Positions 50,133-59,317 of a stretch of 64,000 nucleotides of DNA are shown one piece after another (position 1 is the first letter of the stretch; the number at the start of each line of letters is the position of its first letter). The position numbers and the translations under genes were made by a program. The notes under the pieces are model-generated. The model worked only from the letters and a program-made list of their open reading frames with translations. It was not told the DNA's origin and made no database searches. The DNA comes from Chloroflexi bacterium UBA4730 (GTDB taxonomy: Bacteria > Chloroflexota > Limnocylindria > P2-11E), in assembly GCA_002404155.1 (NCBI GenBank), contig DHJC01000076.1, positions 1 through 64,000 of the forward strand, written 5' to 3'.

Positions 50133-50604
50133 CGGCGCGGGCCTCCATCTCCATCGCAAGCACTCCGCGTTCGGGGAAGAGCGGCTCGCGGCGGCCGGTG
50201 TCGCGGAAGCCGAGAACCTCGTACAAGCCGATCGGCCGCGGATCGCTCGCGTTCACCTGAAGGCGGACGGCGGACGCGCCTCGCTCGGCCGCCCACACCA
50301 GCACCGCTCGGACAAGCTGAGTACCCACACCCGATCGACGGACGGCGGGATCGACCTGCATCTGGATCAACGACGGGATCGTGTCGGGCGGCGCCGCCGG
50401 CTCGGGAAGGTACACCGTCACCATCCCGACCAGCCTGCGGGCGTCGTCCGCCGCGACTGTGCATTGCCGGTCCCCGCGCGCACCCTGCTCCGCGACGGCC
50501 TGCCATTCGGCCTCCGACCGGCGCTCGGCCTGTGCGAGCGTCGTGGAGAACGCCTCGGGTGCATCGGCCAGCGCGGCCAGCCGCAGGTCGTGGAGCGCTC
50601 CCAC
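50125..50604 (-). CDS. GNAT acetyltransferase, probably 5'-frameshifted
   Basis: 159 residues from GTG 50604: LRLAALADAPEAFSTTLAQA at the start, acetyl-CoA loop VDPAVRRSGVGTQLVRAVL and the C-terminal LYEVLGFRDTGR. The expected family N-terminus (VIFVRRVRGEAW) lies directly upstream in another frame and begins at GTG 50636, which overlaps the uvrC stop as GTGA. Adding one G in the GGG run near 50605 would join them. So the gene is either truncated by a 1-bp deletion or affected by an assembly error. Confidence 0.8.
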   Translation of the reverse strand: MGALHDLRLAALADAPEAFSTTLAQAERRSEAEWQAVAEQGARGDRQCTVAADDARRLVGMVTVYLPEPAAPPDTIPSLIQMQVDPAVRRSGVGTQLVRAVLVWAAERGASAVRLQVNASDPRPIGLYEVLGFRDTGRREPLFPERGVLAMEMEARADA

Positions 50605-50632
50605 GCTTCCCCACGCACCCGGCGGACAAAGA

Positions 50633-52504
50633 TCACTCGATCGCCTGCTTGATCCGTTCGGCGAGCGCTGCCCCGACCCCGGCCACGCCGGCGAGCTCGG
50701 CCTCGGTGGCGTCCCGCATCCCCTTCACCGAGCCGAACTTCCGCAGCAAGGCGCGCTTCTTGGCCGGCCCGACGCCCTGGATCTCGTCGAGCACCGACTG
50801 CGTGGCCCGCTTTCCCCGGAGCTGCTGGTGGTAGGTCAGCGCGAACCGGTGGGCCTCGTCGCGGATCCGCTGGACCAGGAACAGGCCCTGCGACCGCTGG
50901 GGCAGGACGATCGGGTCCGGCCTGCCCGGCACGAACAGCTCCTCGCGCTCCTTGGCGAGCGCGGCGATCGGGATCTGGAGCAGGCCGGCATCCGAGAGGG
51001 CGCCGATCCCCTCCGCGAGCTGGCCCTTCCCGCCATCCAAGATCACGAGGTCGGGGACCGGCCACCCGCCGTTGTCACCGGCCGCGCTCCGGGCAAAGCG
51101 TCTCCGCAAGGTGTCTCGCATGTTCGCGAAGTCGTCGTTGCGATCGCCGAGCCTCGCGCGGAACCGCCGGTAGCCCTGCTTCGCCGGACGGCCGTCCTCG
51201 AACACGACCATCGAGCTCACGACGTTCGTCCCTTGGACGTGGCTCACGTCGAAGCACTCGATGCGCTTCGGCGGGCCCTCAAGGCCGAGCGCCTGCTGGA
51301 GCTCCGCCAACGCGGTCTCGGTCTTTCCCTTGTCGGCGAGCCAGCGCACCCGCTCCTGCTCGAGCGCGTCCTGGGCGTTTCGGACCGCGAGCTCGATGAG
51401 CCGGCGCTTCTTGCCGCGCAACGGCACGTGCAGCTCGACCTGCGTGCCGCGTTTCTCCTCGGCGAACGCGCTGAACGTCGCGGCGTCGGGGATCGCCTCG
51501 GCCACCACGATCTCCGGCGGGAGCGTGGCGGCGGCGGCGTAGTGCTGGCGCAGGAACGAACCGAGCACCTCGCCGGGCGTCGCGCCTTCCGCGCCTTCGA
51601 GGAAGAAGTGATCGCGGCCGACGACCGTGCCATCGCGCACGCGGAGCAGCTGGACCGCGGCATCGCCTTCGGCCAGCGCGACGCCGAGGGCGTCGAAGTC
51701 GTCACCCTTGTACGCGTGGACCTCCTGCCGATCGGTGGTCCGCTCGATCGCCGTGACGCGATCCCGCAGCAGCCCGGCGCGCTCGTAGTCCAGCCCTGCG
51801 GACGCAACCAGCATCTCGCGCCGCACGTCGCGGGCAAGCGCCTCGTAGCGGCCTTCGAGGAACTGCACGCTGCGATCGATGGTCGCCCGGTATTCGTCGC
51901 GCGTGGTCGCGCCAACGCACGGCGCGGTGCAGCGCTTCAGGTGGAACAGCAAACACGGTCGCCCGCCCGGAAGCGCTGAGGGCGGGACCGTCCGCCCGCG
52001 CCCGTCCTCCGACGCGACGATCGTGAGCTTGCAGGTCCGGTACGGGAACAGCTTCTGCAAGAGATCGAGCGACTCGTCGACGGACTTCGCGTTCGCGTAC
52101 GGGCCGAAGTAGCGCGCGGTCCGGTCGCCGAGCTGCCGGGTGCGAAGGATCCGCGGGAAGTCCTCGCCGAGCGTGACCTTCACGTACGGGTACGACTTGT
52201 CGTCCTTGAGCCGGATGTTGTAGCGAGGGCGATGCTGCTTGATGAGGTTCGCCTCGAGGAGGTACGACTCGGACACGCTGCCGGTGAGCACGTACTCGAG
52301 CCGCTCCGCGCGCTCGACGAGCCGGACGTGCCGCACGTCGAGGCTCGGGCCGAAGTAGCTGCGGATGCGATCGCGGAGGACGTCGGCCTTCCCGACGTAC
52401 AGCACCCGGCCGCGGGCGTCCTTGAACAGGTAGACGCCCGGCGAGCTCGGGAAGGAGGCGGCCTGGGCCAGGAGGGTGGAGCGGCGGTCCGTGGCGTTCG
52501 GCAT
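50633..52504 (-). CDS. uvrC: excinuclease ABC subunit C
   Basis: 623 residues from ATG 52504 (MPNATDRRSTLL). GIY-YIG nuclease domain: GVYLFKDARGRVLYVGKA and RIRSYF; UvrB-binding UVR region about residues 200-235; RNase H-like second nuclease: IECFDVSHVQGTNVVSSMVV and DLVILDGGKGQL; C-terminal tandem HhH (EIQGVGPAKKRALLRKFGSV, ELAGVAGVGAALAERI). It makes both incisions in nucleotide excision repair. First gene of a three-gene operon. Confidence 0.97.
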   Translation of the reverse strand: MPNATDRRSTLLAQAASFPSSPGVYLFKDARGRVLYVGKADVLRDRIRSYFGPSLDVRHVRLVERAERLEYVLTGSVSESYLLEANLIKQHRPRYNIRLKDDKSYPYVKVTLGEDFPRILRTRQLGDRTARYFGPYANAKSVDESLDLLQKLFPYRTCKLTIVASEDGRGRTVPPSALPGGRPCLLFHLKRCTAPCVGATTRDEYRATIDRSVQFLEGRYEALARDVRREMLVASAGLDYERAGLLRDRVTAIERTTDRQEVHAYKGDDFDALGVALAEGDAAVQLLRVRDGTVVGRDHFFLEGAEGATPGEVLGSFLRQHYAAAATLPPEIVVAEAIPDAATFSAFAEEKRGTQVELHVPLRGKKRRLIELAVRNAQDALEQERVRWLADKGKTETALAELQQALGLEGPPKRIECFDVSHVQGTNVVSSMVVFEDGRPAKQGYRRFRARLGDRNDDFANMRDTLRRRFARSAAGDNGGWPVPDLVILDGGKGQLAEGIGALSDAGLLQIPIAALAKEREELFVPGRPDPIVLPQRSQGLFLVQRIRDEAHRFALTYHQQLRGKRATQSVLDEIQGVGPAKKRALLRKFGSVKGMRDATEAELAGVAGVGAALAERIKQAIE

Positions 52505-52568
52505 GTGAAAAGGATAGGAACGGCGAGGCGGCCTATCATTTCGCTCCTCAGATGGGGAATTCCGAGCC

Positions 52569-53366
52569 GTGAAAGAAGCCGCCGAGCCGCGCCGCTCCCG
52601 GCGCTCGGTCCAGTCGGTCGATCGCGCCCTCGATCTGCTCGAAGCCCTGGCGGGCGCCGACGGCGAAGTGAGCATCACCGCCCTGGCCGCACGCACCACG
52701 CTCCACGTGAGCACGGTCCACCGGCTCCTCGCGACGCTGCTCCGCCGCGGGTACGTCCGGCAGAACCCGGATACCAGTCGCTACTACGCGGGCGCGAAGG
52801 TCTCGACCCTTGCGGAGAGCCGCAGCCGCTACAACGAGCTCCGCCTCGCCGCCCGACCGCTCCTCCAGGCGCTGGTCGGGGCGACGCGCGAGACCGCGAA
52901 CCTCAGCGTCCTCGACGACACGATGGCGGTGTACATCGAGACGGCCGCGAGCCCCCAGGTCGTGCGCCTGTTCACCGTGGTCGGCAATCGCGTACCGCTC
53001 CACGCGACCGGCGCGGGAAAGGCCCTCCTCGCATCGCTTCCGCAGCCACGGCGCGACGCGCTCCTGGATCGCACCGAGCTGCGAGCCCACACGACCAAGA
53101 CGCTGGTCGATCGGGCGTCACTGGCGCGGGCCCTCGACGACGCGCGCGAGCGGGGCTACGCGCTCGATGACGAGGAGTACGACGACGGCGTGCGGTGCGT
53201 CGCCGTCGCGGTCGGACCGATCGGCGCACCCATCGCCGCGATCTCGATCTCCGGGCCGGCGAGCCGCTTGACGAAGCAGCGCTGCGTCGAGTTCGTCCCG
53301 CAGATGCGGCGGGCTGCGGGCGAGCTGGCCGAGGCGCTCCGAGCGCGCGAGGGCACCGGGACATGA
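52569..53366 (+). CDS. IclR-family transcriptional regulator
   Basis: 265 residues from GTG 52569. N-terminal winged helix (VQSVDRALDLLEALAGADGE, then TALAARTTLHVSTVHRLLAT) and a C-terminal effector domain (VPLHATGAGKALLASLP; GYALDDEEYDDGVRCVAVAV). IclR proteins sense small carboxylates. It heads a five-gene operon for oxidation of a 2-hydroxy acid and overlaps glcD as ATGA, so it probably autoregulates the operon. Confidence 0.93.
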   Translation: MKEAAEPRRSRRSVQSVDRALDLLEALAGADGEVSITALAARTTLHVSTVHRLLATLLRRGYVRQNPDTSRYYAGAKVSTLAESRSRYNELRLAARPLLQALVGATRETANLSVLDDTMAVYIETAASPQVVRLFTVVGNRVPLHATGAGKALLASLPQPRRDALLDRTELRAHTTKTLVDRASLARALDDARERGYALDDEEYDDGVRCVAVAVGPIGAPIAAISISGPASRLTKQRCVEFVPQMRRAAGELAEALRAREGTGT

Positions 53367-54814
53367 CCGCGGCGCCGCCGATCGTTCGCGCCGGCCTGCG
53401 GGGCGCCGCGCTTGCGTCCGGGCTGCGCGACCTCCTCGGATCCGAGAAGGTCCTCTGGGCCCGCGAGGACCTGCTCCTCTATGAGTACGACGGGGCGGTC
53501 GACATCGCGACGCCGGATGCGGTCGTGCTGCCGAATGAGACGGCCGATGTCGCGAAGCTCGCGCGCTTCTGCGCGGAGCACGCGGTGCCGCTCGTCCCGC
53601 GCGGCGCGGGCACGGGCCTGTCGGGCGGGGCCATCCCGGTCGAAGGAGGCGTGGTCATCTCGTTCGCTCGCATGTCGCGCATCCTCGAGCTCGACGTCGC
53701 GAACCTGCGCGCCGTCGTGCAGCCCGGCCTGGTGAACCTGCACCTGTCCACGGCGGCCGCGCCGCACGGCCTGTACTTCGTGCCGGATCCATCGAGCCAG
53801 AAAGCCTGCACCCTCGGCGGCAACGTCGCCGAGAACTCCGGCGGCCCGCATACGCTCGCGTACGGTGTCACGACGAACCACGTGACCGGGCTCGAGCTCG
53901 TGCTCTCGGATGGATCCATCGTCCGGCTCGGCGGAAAGGCGCTCGAGTACGACGGCTACGACCTCGTCGGCACGTTCGTCGGATCCGAGGGCACGCTCGG
54001 CATCATCACGGAGATCACCGTGAAGCTGACACCGCTGCCCGAGGACAAACGCACCCTCATGGCCGCGTTCCCGACGATGGACGACGCGTCGAACACGGTC
54101 TCCGCGATCATCGGCGCCGGCATCGTGCCGAGCGCCATGGAGATGATGGATCAGCTGTCCACGCAAGCCGTCGAGGCCTCGGTCGGCGCGGGCTACCCGC
54201 TCGATGCGGGCGGCATCCTCCTCGTCGAGGTCGACGGCGTCCGCGACGGGCTCGATGACCTCCTCGAGCGCATCGAGGTCATCTGCCGGGCGGCGCACGC
54301 CCAGGAGCTGCGCGTCGCGACGACCGCGCTCGAGCGCGACAAGCTGTGGGCCGGCCGGAAGGGCGCGTTCGCGGCGATGGGCCGCCTCGCCTCGGACTAC
54401 TACGTGCAGGACGGGGTGATCCCGCGGACGAAGCTCCCCCAGGTGCTCCGCCACGTGATCGACGTCGGCGAGCGCTACGGCCTGCGGATCGCGAACGTCT
54501 TCCACGCCGGCGATGGCAACCTGCACCCGCTGATCATGTTCGACGGATCGAAGGGTCCGGCCGAGGTCGAACGGGTGAAGGAGGCCGGGCGCGAGATCCT
54601 GGAGATGTGCATACAGGTCGGCGGCTCGATCACCGGCGAGCACGGCGTCGGGATGGAAAAGACCTGCTACATGCCGCTCCAGTACTCGCCGGTGGACATG
54701 GCCGTCATGCACCGGGTGAAGGACGCGTTCGATCCGCTCGGCCTCGCGAATCCGGGCAAGATCTTCCCCACTCCGGGCCGCTGCAAGGAGTTCTCGCTCA
54801 ATGCCGCGCGTTGA
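53363..54814 (+). CDS. glcD: glycolate oxidase FAD subunit GlcD
   Basis: 483 residues from ATG 53363. FAD-binding (VAO/PCMH fold) motifs: VPLVPRGAGTGLSGGAIPVE and TLGGNVAENSGGPHTLAYGV; C-terminal FAD-oxidase domain with NVFHAGDGNLHPLIMFDGSK and GGSITGEHGVGMEK. It oxidises glycolate or a related 2-hydroxy acid (lactate cannot be excluded) together with GlcE and GlcF at the membrane. Overlaps glcE by 14 bp. Confidence 0.94.
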   Translation: MTAAPPIVRAGLRGAALASGLRDLLGSEKVLWAREDLLLYEYDGAVDIATPDAVVLPNETADVAKLARFCAEHAVPLVPRGAGTGLSGGAIPVEGGVVISFARMSRILELDVANLRAVVQPGLVNLHLSTAAAPHGLYFVPDPSSQKACTLGGNVAENSGGPHTLAYGVTTNHVTGLELVLSDGSIVRLGGKALEYDGYDLVGTFVGSEGTLGIITEITVKLTPLPEDKRTLMAAFPTMDDASNTVSAIIGAGIVPSAMEMMDQLSTQAVEASVGAGYPLDAGGILLVEVDGVRDGLDDLLERIEVICRAAHAQELRVATTALERDKLWAGRKGAFAAMGRLASDYYVQDGVIPRTKLPQVLRHVIDVGERYGLRIANVFHAGDGNLHPLIMFDGSKGPAEVERVKEAGREILEMCIQVGGSITGEHGVGMEKTCYMPLQYSPVDMAVMHRVKDAFDPLGLANPGKIFPTPGRCKEFSLNAAR

Positions 54815-55955
54815 GCGTCCGGCCACGCCCGAGGCCTGCGCCGATGCCCTGCGGGCGTGCGCCGAGGATCGCCGGAGCGTGCGCGTGCGTGGCGGCGGGA
54901 CGAAGGATCATCTCGGCACCCGCCGCGAGACCGACGTGATGCTCGAGACCGCGGGGCTCGACGGGATCATCGATCACGTCCCCGCGGACCTCACCGTCAC
55001 GGTGCGCGCGGGGATGTCGTTCGCGGCGCTCCGCGACGCGCTGGCGAAGCATGGCCAATTCCTTCCGCTCGATCCGCCGCACGTCGCGCGCGGCGCGACC
55101 GTCGGCGGGATCATCGCGACGAACAGCAACGGATTCGGGCGGTACCGCTACGGGAGCGTGCGCGATCTCCTGCTCGGCGTGCGCGTGGCCCTGCCGGACG
55201 GCACGATCGCCCGCGCCGGCGGCCGCGTGGTGAAGAACGTCGCGGGCTATGACCTGAACAAGCTGTTCATCGGCTCGTTCGGCACGCTCGGCGTCGTCGT
55301 CGAGGCGACCTTCAAGATCCTCCCGGTGCCCCCCGTGGCCAAAGCGGCGAGCGCGACCTTCACCACGCCGGGCGACGCGTTCGGCGCGGCCGACGCGCTC
55401 GTGCGCACGTCGTTGCGCCCGACCGCGATCGTCGTCGAGCGCACCGAGGACCGCCGCTGGAGGCTTGCCATCGCCGCGGCCGGGGAGGCCGCGCCGGTAG
55501 ACCGCGCGATGGCCGAGCTCGGTCGCCTGGCGGCCGCGCGCGGGGCGAGCACGGAGGCGATCGGCGATCCCGAGGCGGCGCTCGGTCCGCTGCGGGAGAT
55601 CGTCGACGCGGCGACGGGCGGCGCGGTGGTGCGCGCAGCGCTGCCGCTCTCGGCGCAGACCGCGTTCGCGGAAGCCGCGGTGCGGGTCGATCGCGGCGCG
55701 CGGATCGTCGCGGATGCCGCCAGCGGGATCGCGCACGTGCACCTTCGCGACGAGGCGGGCGTCGTCGCCGCGGCCGACGGGCTCCTCGCCAAGGCGCGGG
55801 TCCTCGGCGGCAGCGCGCGGGTCGAGCGCACGGCGGTCGCGGGCCTTGATCCGTTCGGCGGGCCGGAGCCGGCCGGCGCGTTCCTCATGCGCCGGCTGAA
55901 GGAGGCGTTCGATCCGAACGGCATCCTCGAACCCGCGCGGTCGGCCCTCGGATGA
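54801..55955 (+). CDS. glcE: glycolate oxidase FAD subunit GlcE
   Basis: 384 residues. FAD-binding motifs are shorter than in GlcD: VRVRGGGTKDHLG, ARGATVGGIIATNSNGFGRY and RYGSVRDLLLGVRVALPDGT, then AGGRVVKNVAGYDLNKLFIG and GSFGTLGVVVEATFK. The C-terminus ends in RRLKEAFDPNGILEPAR. It is the second flavin subunit of the GlcDEF complex. ATGA overlap with glcF. Confidence 0.94.
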   Translation: MPRVERPATPEACADALRACAEDRRSVRVRGGGTKDHLGTRRETDVMLETAGLDGIIDHVPADLTVTVRAGMSFAALRDALAKHGQFLPLDPPHVARGATVGGIIATNSNGFGRYRYGSVRDLLLGVRVALPDGTIARAGGRVVKNVAGYDLNKLFIGSFGTLGVVVEATFKILPVPPVAKAASATFTTPGDAFGAADALVRTSLRPTAIVVERTEDRRWRLAIAAAGEAAPVDRAMAELGRLAAARGASTEAIGDPEAALGPLREIVDAATGGAVVRAALPLSAQTAFAEAAVRVDRGARIVADAASGIAHVHLRDEAGVVAAADGLLAKARVLGGSARVERTAVAGLDPFGGPEPAGAFLMRRLKEAFDPNGILEPARSALG

Positions 55956-57232
55956 TCCGTCGGCGGGGCTTCCCCAACGCCGACGCGCCGCTGCCTGAGC
56001 TCATCTCGCGCTGCGTCCACTGCGGCCTGTGCCTTCCGACCTGCCCGACCTTCGCGGAGCTCGGCGTCGAGATGGACTCCCCGCGCGGCCGCATCCGGCT
56101 CATGAAGAACGTGTGGGACGGCCGGCTCGACGCGGATAGCGCCGCGTTCGCCGATCACATGGCCAAGTGCCTCGACTGTCGCGCGTGCGAGACCGCCTGC
56201 CCGTCGGGCGTGTCGTTCGGGAAGCTCATGGAGGCCGCGCGCTCCCAGGTCCTCGCCGCGCGCAGACCGAACCTCGCTGAGGCCCTGCTGCGGCGCGCGG
56301 CCTTCCGCGGGCTCATCACCTCCCCCGCGCGGCTCGCGCTGTTCGCGCGGTTCGGATACCTCTCCAAGCGGCTCGGCGCACGGACCATCCTGCGCGCGAT
56401 CGGGATGAAGCGGCTGGCCGAGCTCCTCGATCTCGTTCCCGAGAAAGCCCCGACGAGCGCGGCACTGCCCGCGCGCTTCGCCGCCATCGGAACGAAACGG
56501 GGCACGGTCGCCCTCTTCACCGGCTGCGTCATGCGCGCGGCGTTCGCGGACACGAACGCCGCCACCGCTCGCGTGCTCGCGCGCAACGGCATCGAGGTGC
56601 TCGTCCCCGCGACGCAGACGTGCTGCGGCGCGTTGCACGCGCACGCCGGCGAGCGCGGCGGCGCGCGCGAGCTCGCGAAGCGGAACATCTCGGGGCTGGA
56701 GCCGCTCGCGGTGGACGCGTTCATCGTGAACGCCGCCGGCTGCGGCGCGAACCTGAAGGAGTACGGCTGGCTGCTCAAGGACGACCAGGAGTGGGCCGAG
56801 CGCGGCGAGCGTTTCAGCGCGCGGGTGAAGGACGCGAGCGAGTACCTCGCGGCCGTGGGCCTCGCCGAGCGGCCCGGACCGGTGCGCGCGACGGCCGCCT
56901 ACGACGACCCGTGTCACCTCATCCACGGGCAGAAGATCAGCGCGCAGCCGCGCGCGCTGCTCGCGGCGATCCCCGAACTCAGGCTCGTGCCGCTCGCGGA
57001 GGCCGACTGGTGCTGCGGGAGCGCGGGCACGTACAACGTGACGCAGCCGGAGCTCGCCGCGCGCCTCGGACACCGCAAGGCCCAGCACATCGTGCGAAGC
57101 GGCGCCGAGATGGTCGTCACCGCGAACCCGGGCTGCCAGATGCAGATCGAGGCCGCGCTGCGCCGCGAGGGCGCGCGCGTGCCGGTCGTGCATCTGATGG
57201 ATCTCCTCGACCGCGCGTACGCGTCGCGGTGA
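55952..57232 (+). CDS. glcF: glycolate oxidase iron-sulfur subunit GlcF
   Basis: 426 residues. Two 4Fe-4S clusters: CVHCGLCLPTCPTF and CLDCRACETACPSG. Two CCG domains follow: FTGCVMRAAFADTNAATARV with CCGALHAHAG, and DDPCHLIHGQ with ADWCCGSAGTYNV. It passes electrons from the flavin subunits to the quinone pool. The MFS gene starts in its stop codon (GTGA). Confidence 0.95.
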   Translation: MIRRRGFPNADAPLPELISRCVHCGLCLPTCPTFAELGVEMDSPRGRIRLMKNVWDGRLDADSAAFADHMAKCLDCRACETACPSGVSFGKLMEAARSQVLAARRPNLAEALLRRAAFRGLITSPARLALFARFGYLSKRLGARTILRAIGMKRLAELLDLVPEKAPTSAALPARFAAIGTKRGTVALFTGCVMRAAFADTNAATARVLARNGIEVLVPATQTCCGALHAHAGERGGARELAKRNISGLEPLAVDAFIVNAAGCGANLKEYGWLLKDDQEWAERGERFSARVKDASEYLAAVGLAERPGPVRATAAYDDPCHLIHGQKISAQPRALLAAIPELRLVPLAEADWCCGSAGTYNVTQPELAARLGHRKAQHIVRSGAEMVVTANPGCQMQIEAALRREGARVPVVHLMDLLDRAYASR

Positions 57233-58425
57233 TAACGGAGCGCGGGCGCGCCGCCTCCGTCGGCGTCATGGCCCTCGCGCACCTGACGAACGACTCGTAC
57301 GCGTACATGCTCCCGGCGCTCCTGCCGCTGCTCCTCGGCAAGCTGGGGATCGGCCTCGGGCTCGCGGGCATCCTCGTCACGCTCTATCAGGCGTCGTCCT
57401 CGTTCACTCAACCCCTCTTCGGGCACATGTCCGATCGTGGCGGGCGCACGCGTTGGATGGCGTGGACCGGAGTGGCGCTCTCCGGCATCGCCGCAGCCGC
57501 GCTCGGGCTCGCGCCGAGCCTCGCCGCGGTCGCGATCGCGCTTCTCGTCGGCGGCATGGGCACGGCGCTCTACCACCCGGTGAGCGCCGCGCTCGTCGCG
57601 GGGTCGGTGCCGCGGAGCTCGCGCGGCCGGTGGATGAGCGTCTACATCAGCGCGGGGAACTTCGGGCTTCCGGTCGGACCGTTCCTCATCGGCGTGATCA
57701 TCGCGACCGTCGGCCTCGGCGGGATCTGGCTCGTCGCGATCCCCGCCGTCGTTCTCGCCGCCCTCGTGTGGCGCACCGGGCCACATCTCCCCAAGCGGAC
57801 GGCGGCGCCGCTGCCGCTGCGCGCCGTCCTGGGCGCGAACCGCCGGATGCTCGTCGGGCTCATCTCGGTCTCCGCGACGCGGGCGTGGGCGACGGCGCTG
57901 GTGAGCTCGTTCCTCCCGGTGTACGCGGTGAGCCGCGGCGTCACGATCATCGACGCGTCGCGCCTGCTGACGCTCTACCTCCTATCTGGCGCGGTCGGCG
58001 GGCTCATTGGCGGCTGGCTCGCCGATCGGGTCGGGCGCGACCGCGTGATCATCACGAGCCTGCTCTGCGCGGCGCCGTTCTGCGTCCTGCTCGCGACGCA
58101 GACGGAGGTCGGACCCGCCTTCCTGATCGCGACCGCGGTGAGCGGGATGCTCCTGAACGGATCGTTCGTCGTCCTCGCCGTGCGGGGACAGGAGAGCATG
58201 CCCGGCAGCCTCGGCATGGTGAGCGGACTGATGCTCGGGCTCTCCATCGGCCTCGGCGGCCTCGCGGTCGCGCCGATGGCCATCGTCGCCGAGCGGGCGG
58301 GCATCCCGCCGGTGTTCGTCGCCGCCGGCGGGCTCGCGATCGTGTGCGCGCTCCTCATGCGCGCCGTACCGCGCGCTCCGGTACGGACCGAGACCGTCGC
58401 CATCGCCGGGGCCGGATCCGCGTAG
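57229..58425 (+). CDS. MFS transporter (Fsr-like)
   Basis: 398 residues from GTG 57229, with twelve helices. Early segments ALAHLTNDSYAYMLPALLPL and LLLGKLGIGLGLAGILVTLY, and the later GTALYHPVSAALVAG, resemble fosmidomycin-resistance-type MFS proteins; motif A-like loops are GHMSDRGGRTRWMAW and GGWLADRVGRDRVI. Being last in the glcDEF operon, it may import the hydroxy acid or export a product; the family name does not fix direction. Confidence 0.9.
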   Translation: MITERGRAASVGVMALAHLTNDSYAYMLPALLPLLLGKLGIGLGLAGILVTLYQASSSFTQPLFGHMSDRGGRTRWMAWTGVALSGIAAAALGLAPSLAAVAIALLVGGMGTALYHPVSAALVAGSVPRSSRGRWMSVYISAGNFGLPVGPFLIGVIIATVGLGGIWLVAIPAVVLAALVWRTGPHLPKRTAAPLPLRAVLGANRRMLVGLISVSATRAWATALVSSFLPVYAVSRGVTIIDASRLLTLYLLSGAVGGLIGGWLADRVGRDRVIITSLLCAAPFCVLLATQTEVGPAFLIATAVSGMLLNGSFVVLAVRGQESMPGSLGMVSGLMLGLSIGLGGLAVAPMAIVAERAGIPPVFVAAGGLAIVCALLMRAVPRAPVRTETVAIAGAGSA

Positions 58426-58432
58426 CGCGCGG

Positions 58433-59206
58433 TCAGGAGACGGCGAGGTCCGCGCGCACGAGCTGCTGATCGAGCAGCGTCCAGATCTCCTCGCGGATGC
58501 GCGCGTATTCAGGTTCGGCGCGGAAGTTGTAATCGCCGCGGGGCTTGCGGAGCGTCACCGGGAACTCCGCGATGATCCGGCCAGGCTTCACGCCCATCAC
58601 GACGATGCGGTCCGAGAGGTAGATGGCCTCGTCGATCGAGTGGGTCACGAACAGCACCGTGAGGTCGCGCTCAGCGCAGAGCCGCTGCAGCTGTCCTTGC
58701 AGGTGCTCGCGGGTGAGCGCGTCGAGCGAGCCGAACGGCTCGTCCATGAGCAGCAGCTTCGGCTCGATGGCGAGGGCGCGAGCGATGCCCACGCGCTGGC
58801 GCTGCCCGCCCGACATCTGGCCGGGGTAGTGGCCGCCATGCGTCTCGAGGCCAACGGACGCGAGGTGCTTGCGCGCGGTCTCGAGGCGCTGCTCCTTGGG
58901 GACGCCCTGGATCTCGAGGCCGTAGGCGACGTTCGTGAGCGCGGTACGCCACGGCAGCAGGTTGAAATGCTGGAACACCACGGCCTTGTCGCGCGACGGA
59001 CCGACGCTCGGTTTCCCGTCGACGAAGATCCGGCCGCTCGACTGCTCGAGCAGCCCGGCGACCATCCGCAGCACCGTCGTCTTACCGCAGCCGGACGGAC
59101 CGATGAGGGTGACGAACTCGCCGCGGCGGACGTCGAGACGGAACGACTCGACCACCGGCTCGGTCCGGCCGGGGAACGTCTTGTCGAGCTCCTCGATCTT
59201 CAGCAC
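58433..59206 (-). CDS. ABC ATPase of nitrate/sulfonate/taurine type
   Basis: 257 residues from GTG 59206 with AAAGGAG nine bases upstream. Walker A GPSGCGKTT, Q-loop VFQHFNLLPWRTALTNVAYG, signature MSGGQRQRVGIARAL, Walker B LLLMDEPFGSLD and switch FVTHSIDEAIYLSDRIVVM. The FNLLPWRT segment and the C-terminus RGDYNFRAEPEYARIREEIW fit SsuB/TauB importers. No permease or binding protein is adjacent, so it is an orphan subunit in this window. Confidence 0.93.
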   Translation of the reverse strand: MLKIEELDKTFPGRTEPVVESFRLDVRRGEFVTLIGPSGCGKTTVLRMVAGLLEQSSGRIFVDGKPSVGPSRDKAVVFQHFNLLPWRTALTNVAYGLEIQGVPKEQRLETARKHLASVGLETHGGHYPGQMSGGQRQRVGIARALAIEPKLLLMDEPFGSLDALTREHLQGQLQRLCAERDLTVLFVTHSIDEAIYLSDRIVVMGVKPGRIIAEFPVTLRKPRGDYNFRAEPEYARIREEIWTLLDQQLVRADLAVS

Positions 59207-59317
59207 CCGCGAACTCCTTTGATGTGCGCGGATCGCGCGGTTGACGCCCGGCGTTCCACAACCATACGCTGCTTGCAACCTCCGTTGCGCGATGAGACGA
59301 GGAGATCGGACGCTCTG

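Noticed and set aside
50418..51065. Open frame antisense/overlapping uvrC and the GNAT gene
   Set aside because: Only its last 12-14 codons (after GTG 50636) look like protein, and these belong to the frameshifted GNAT start.
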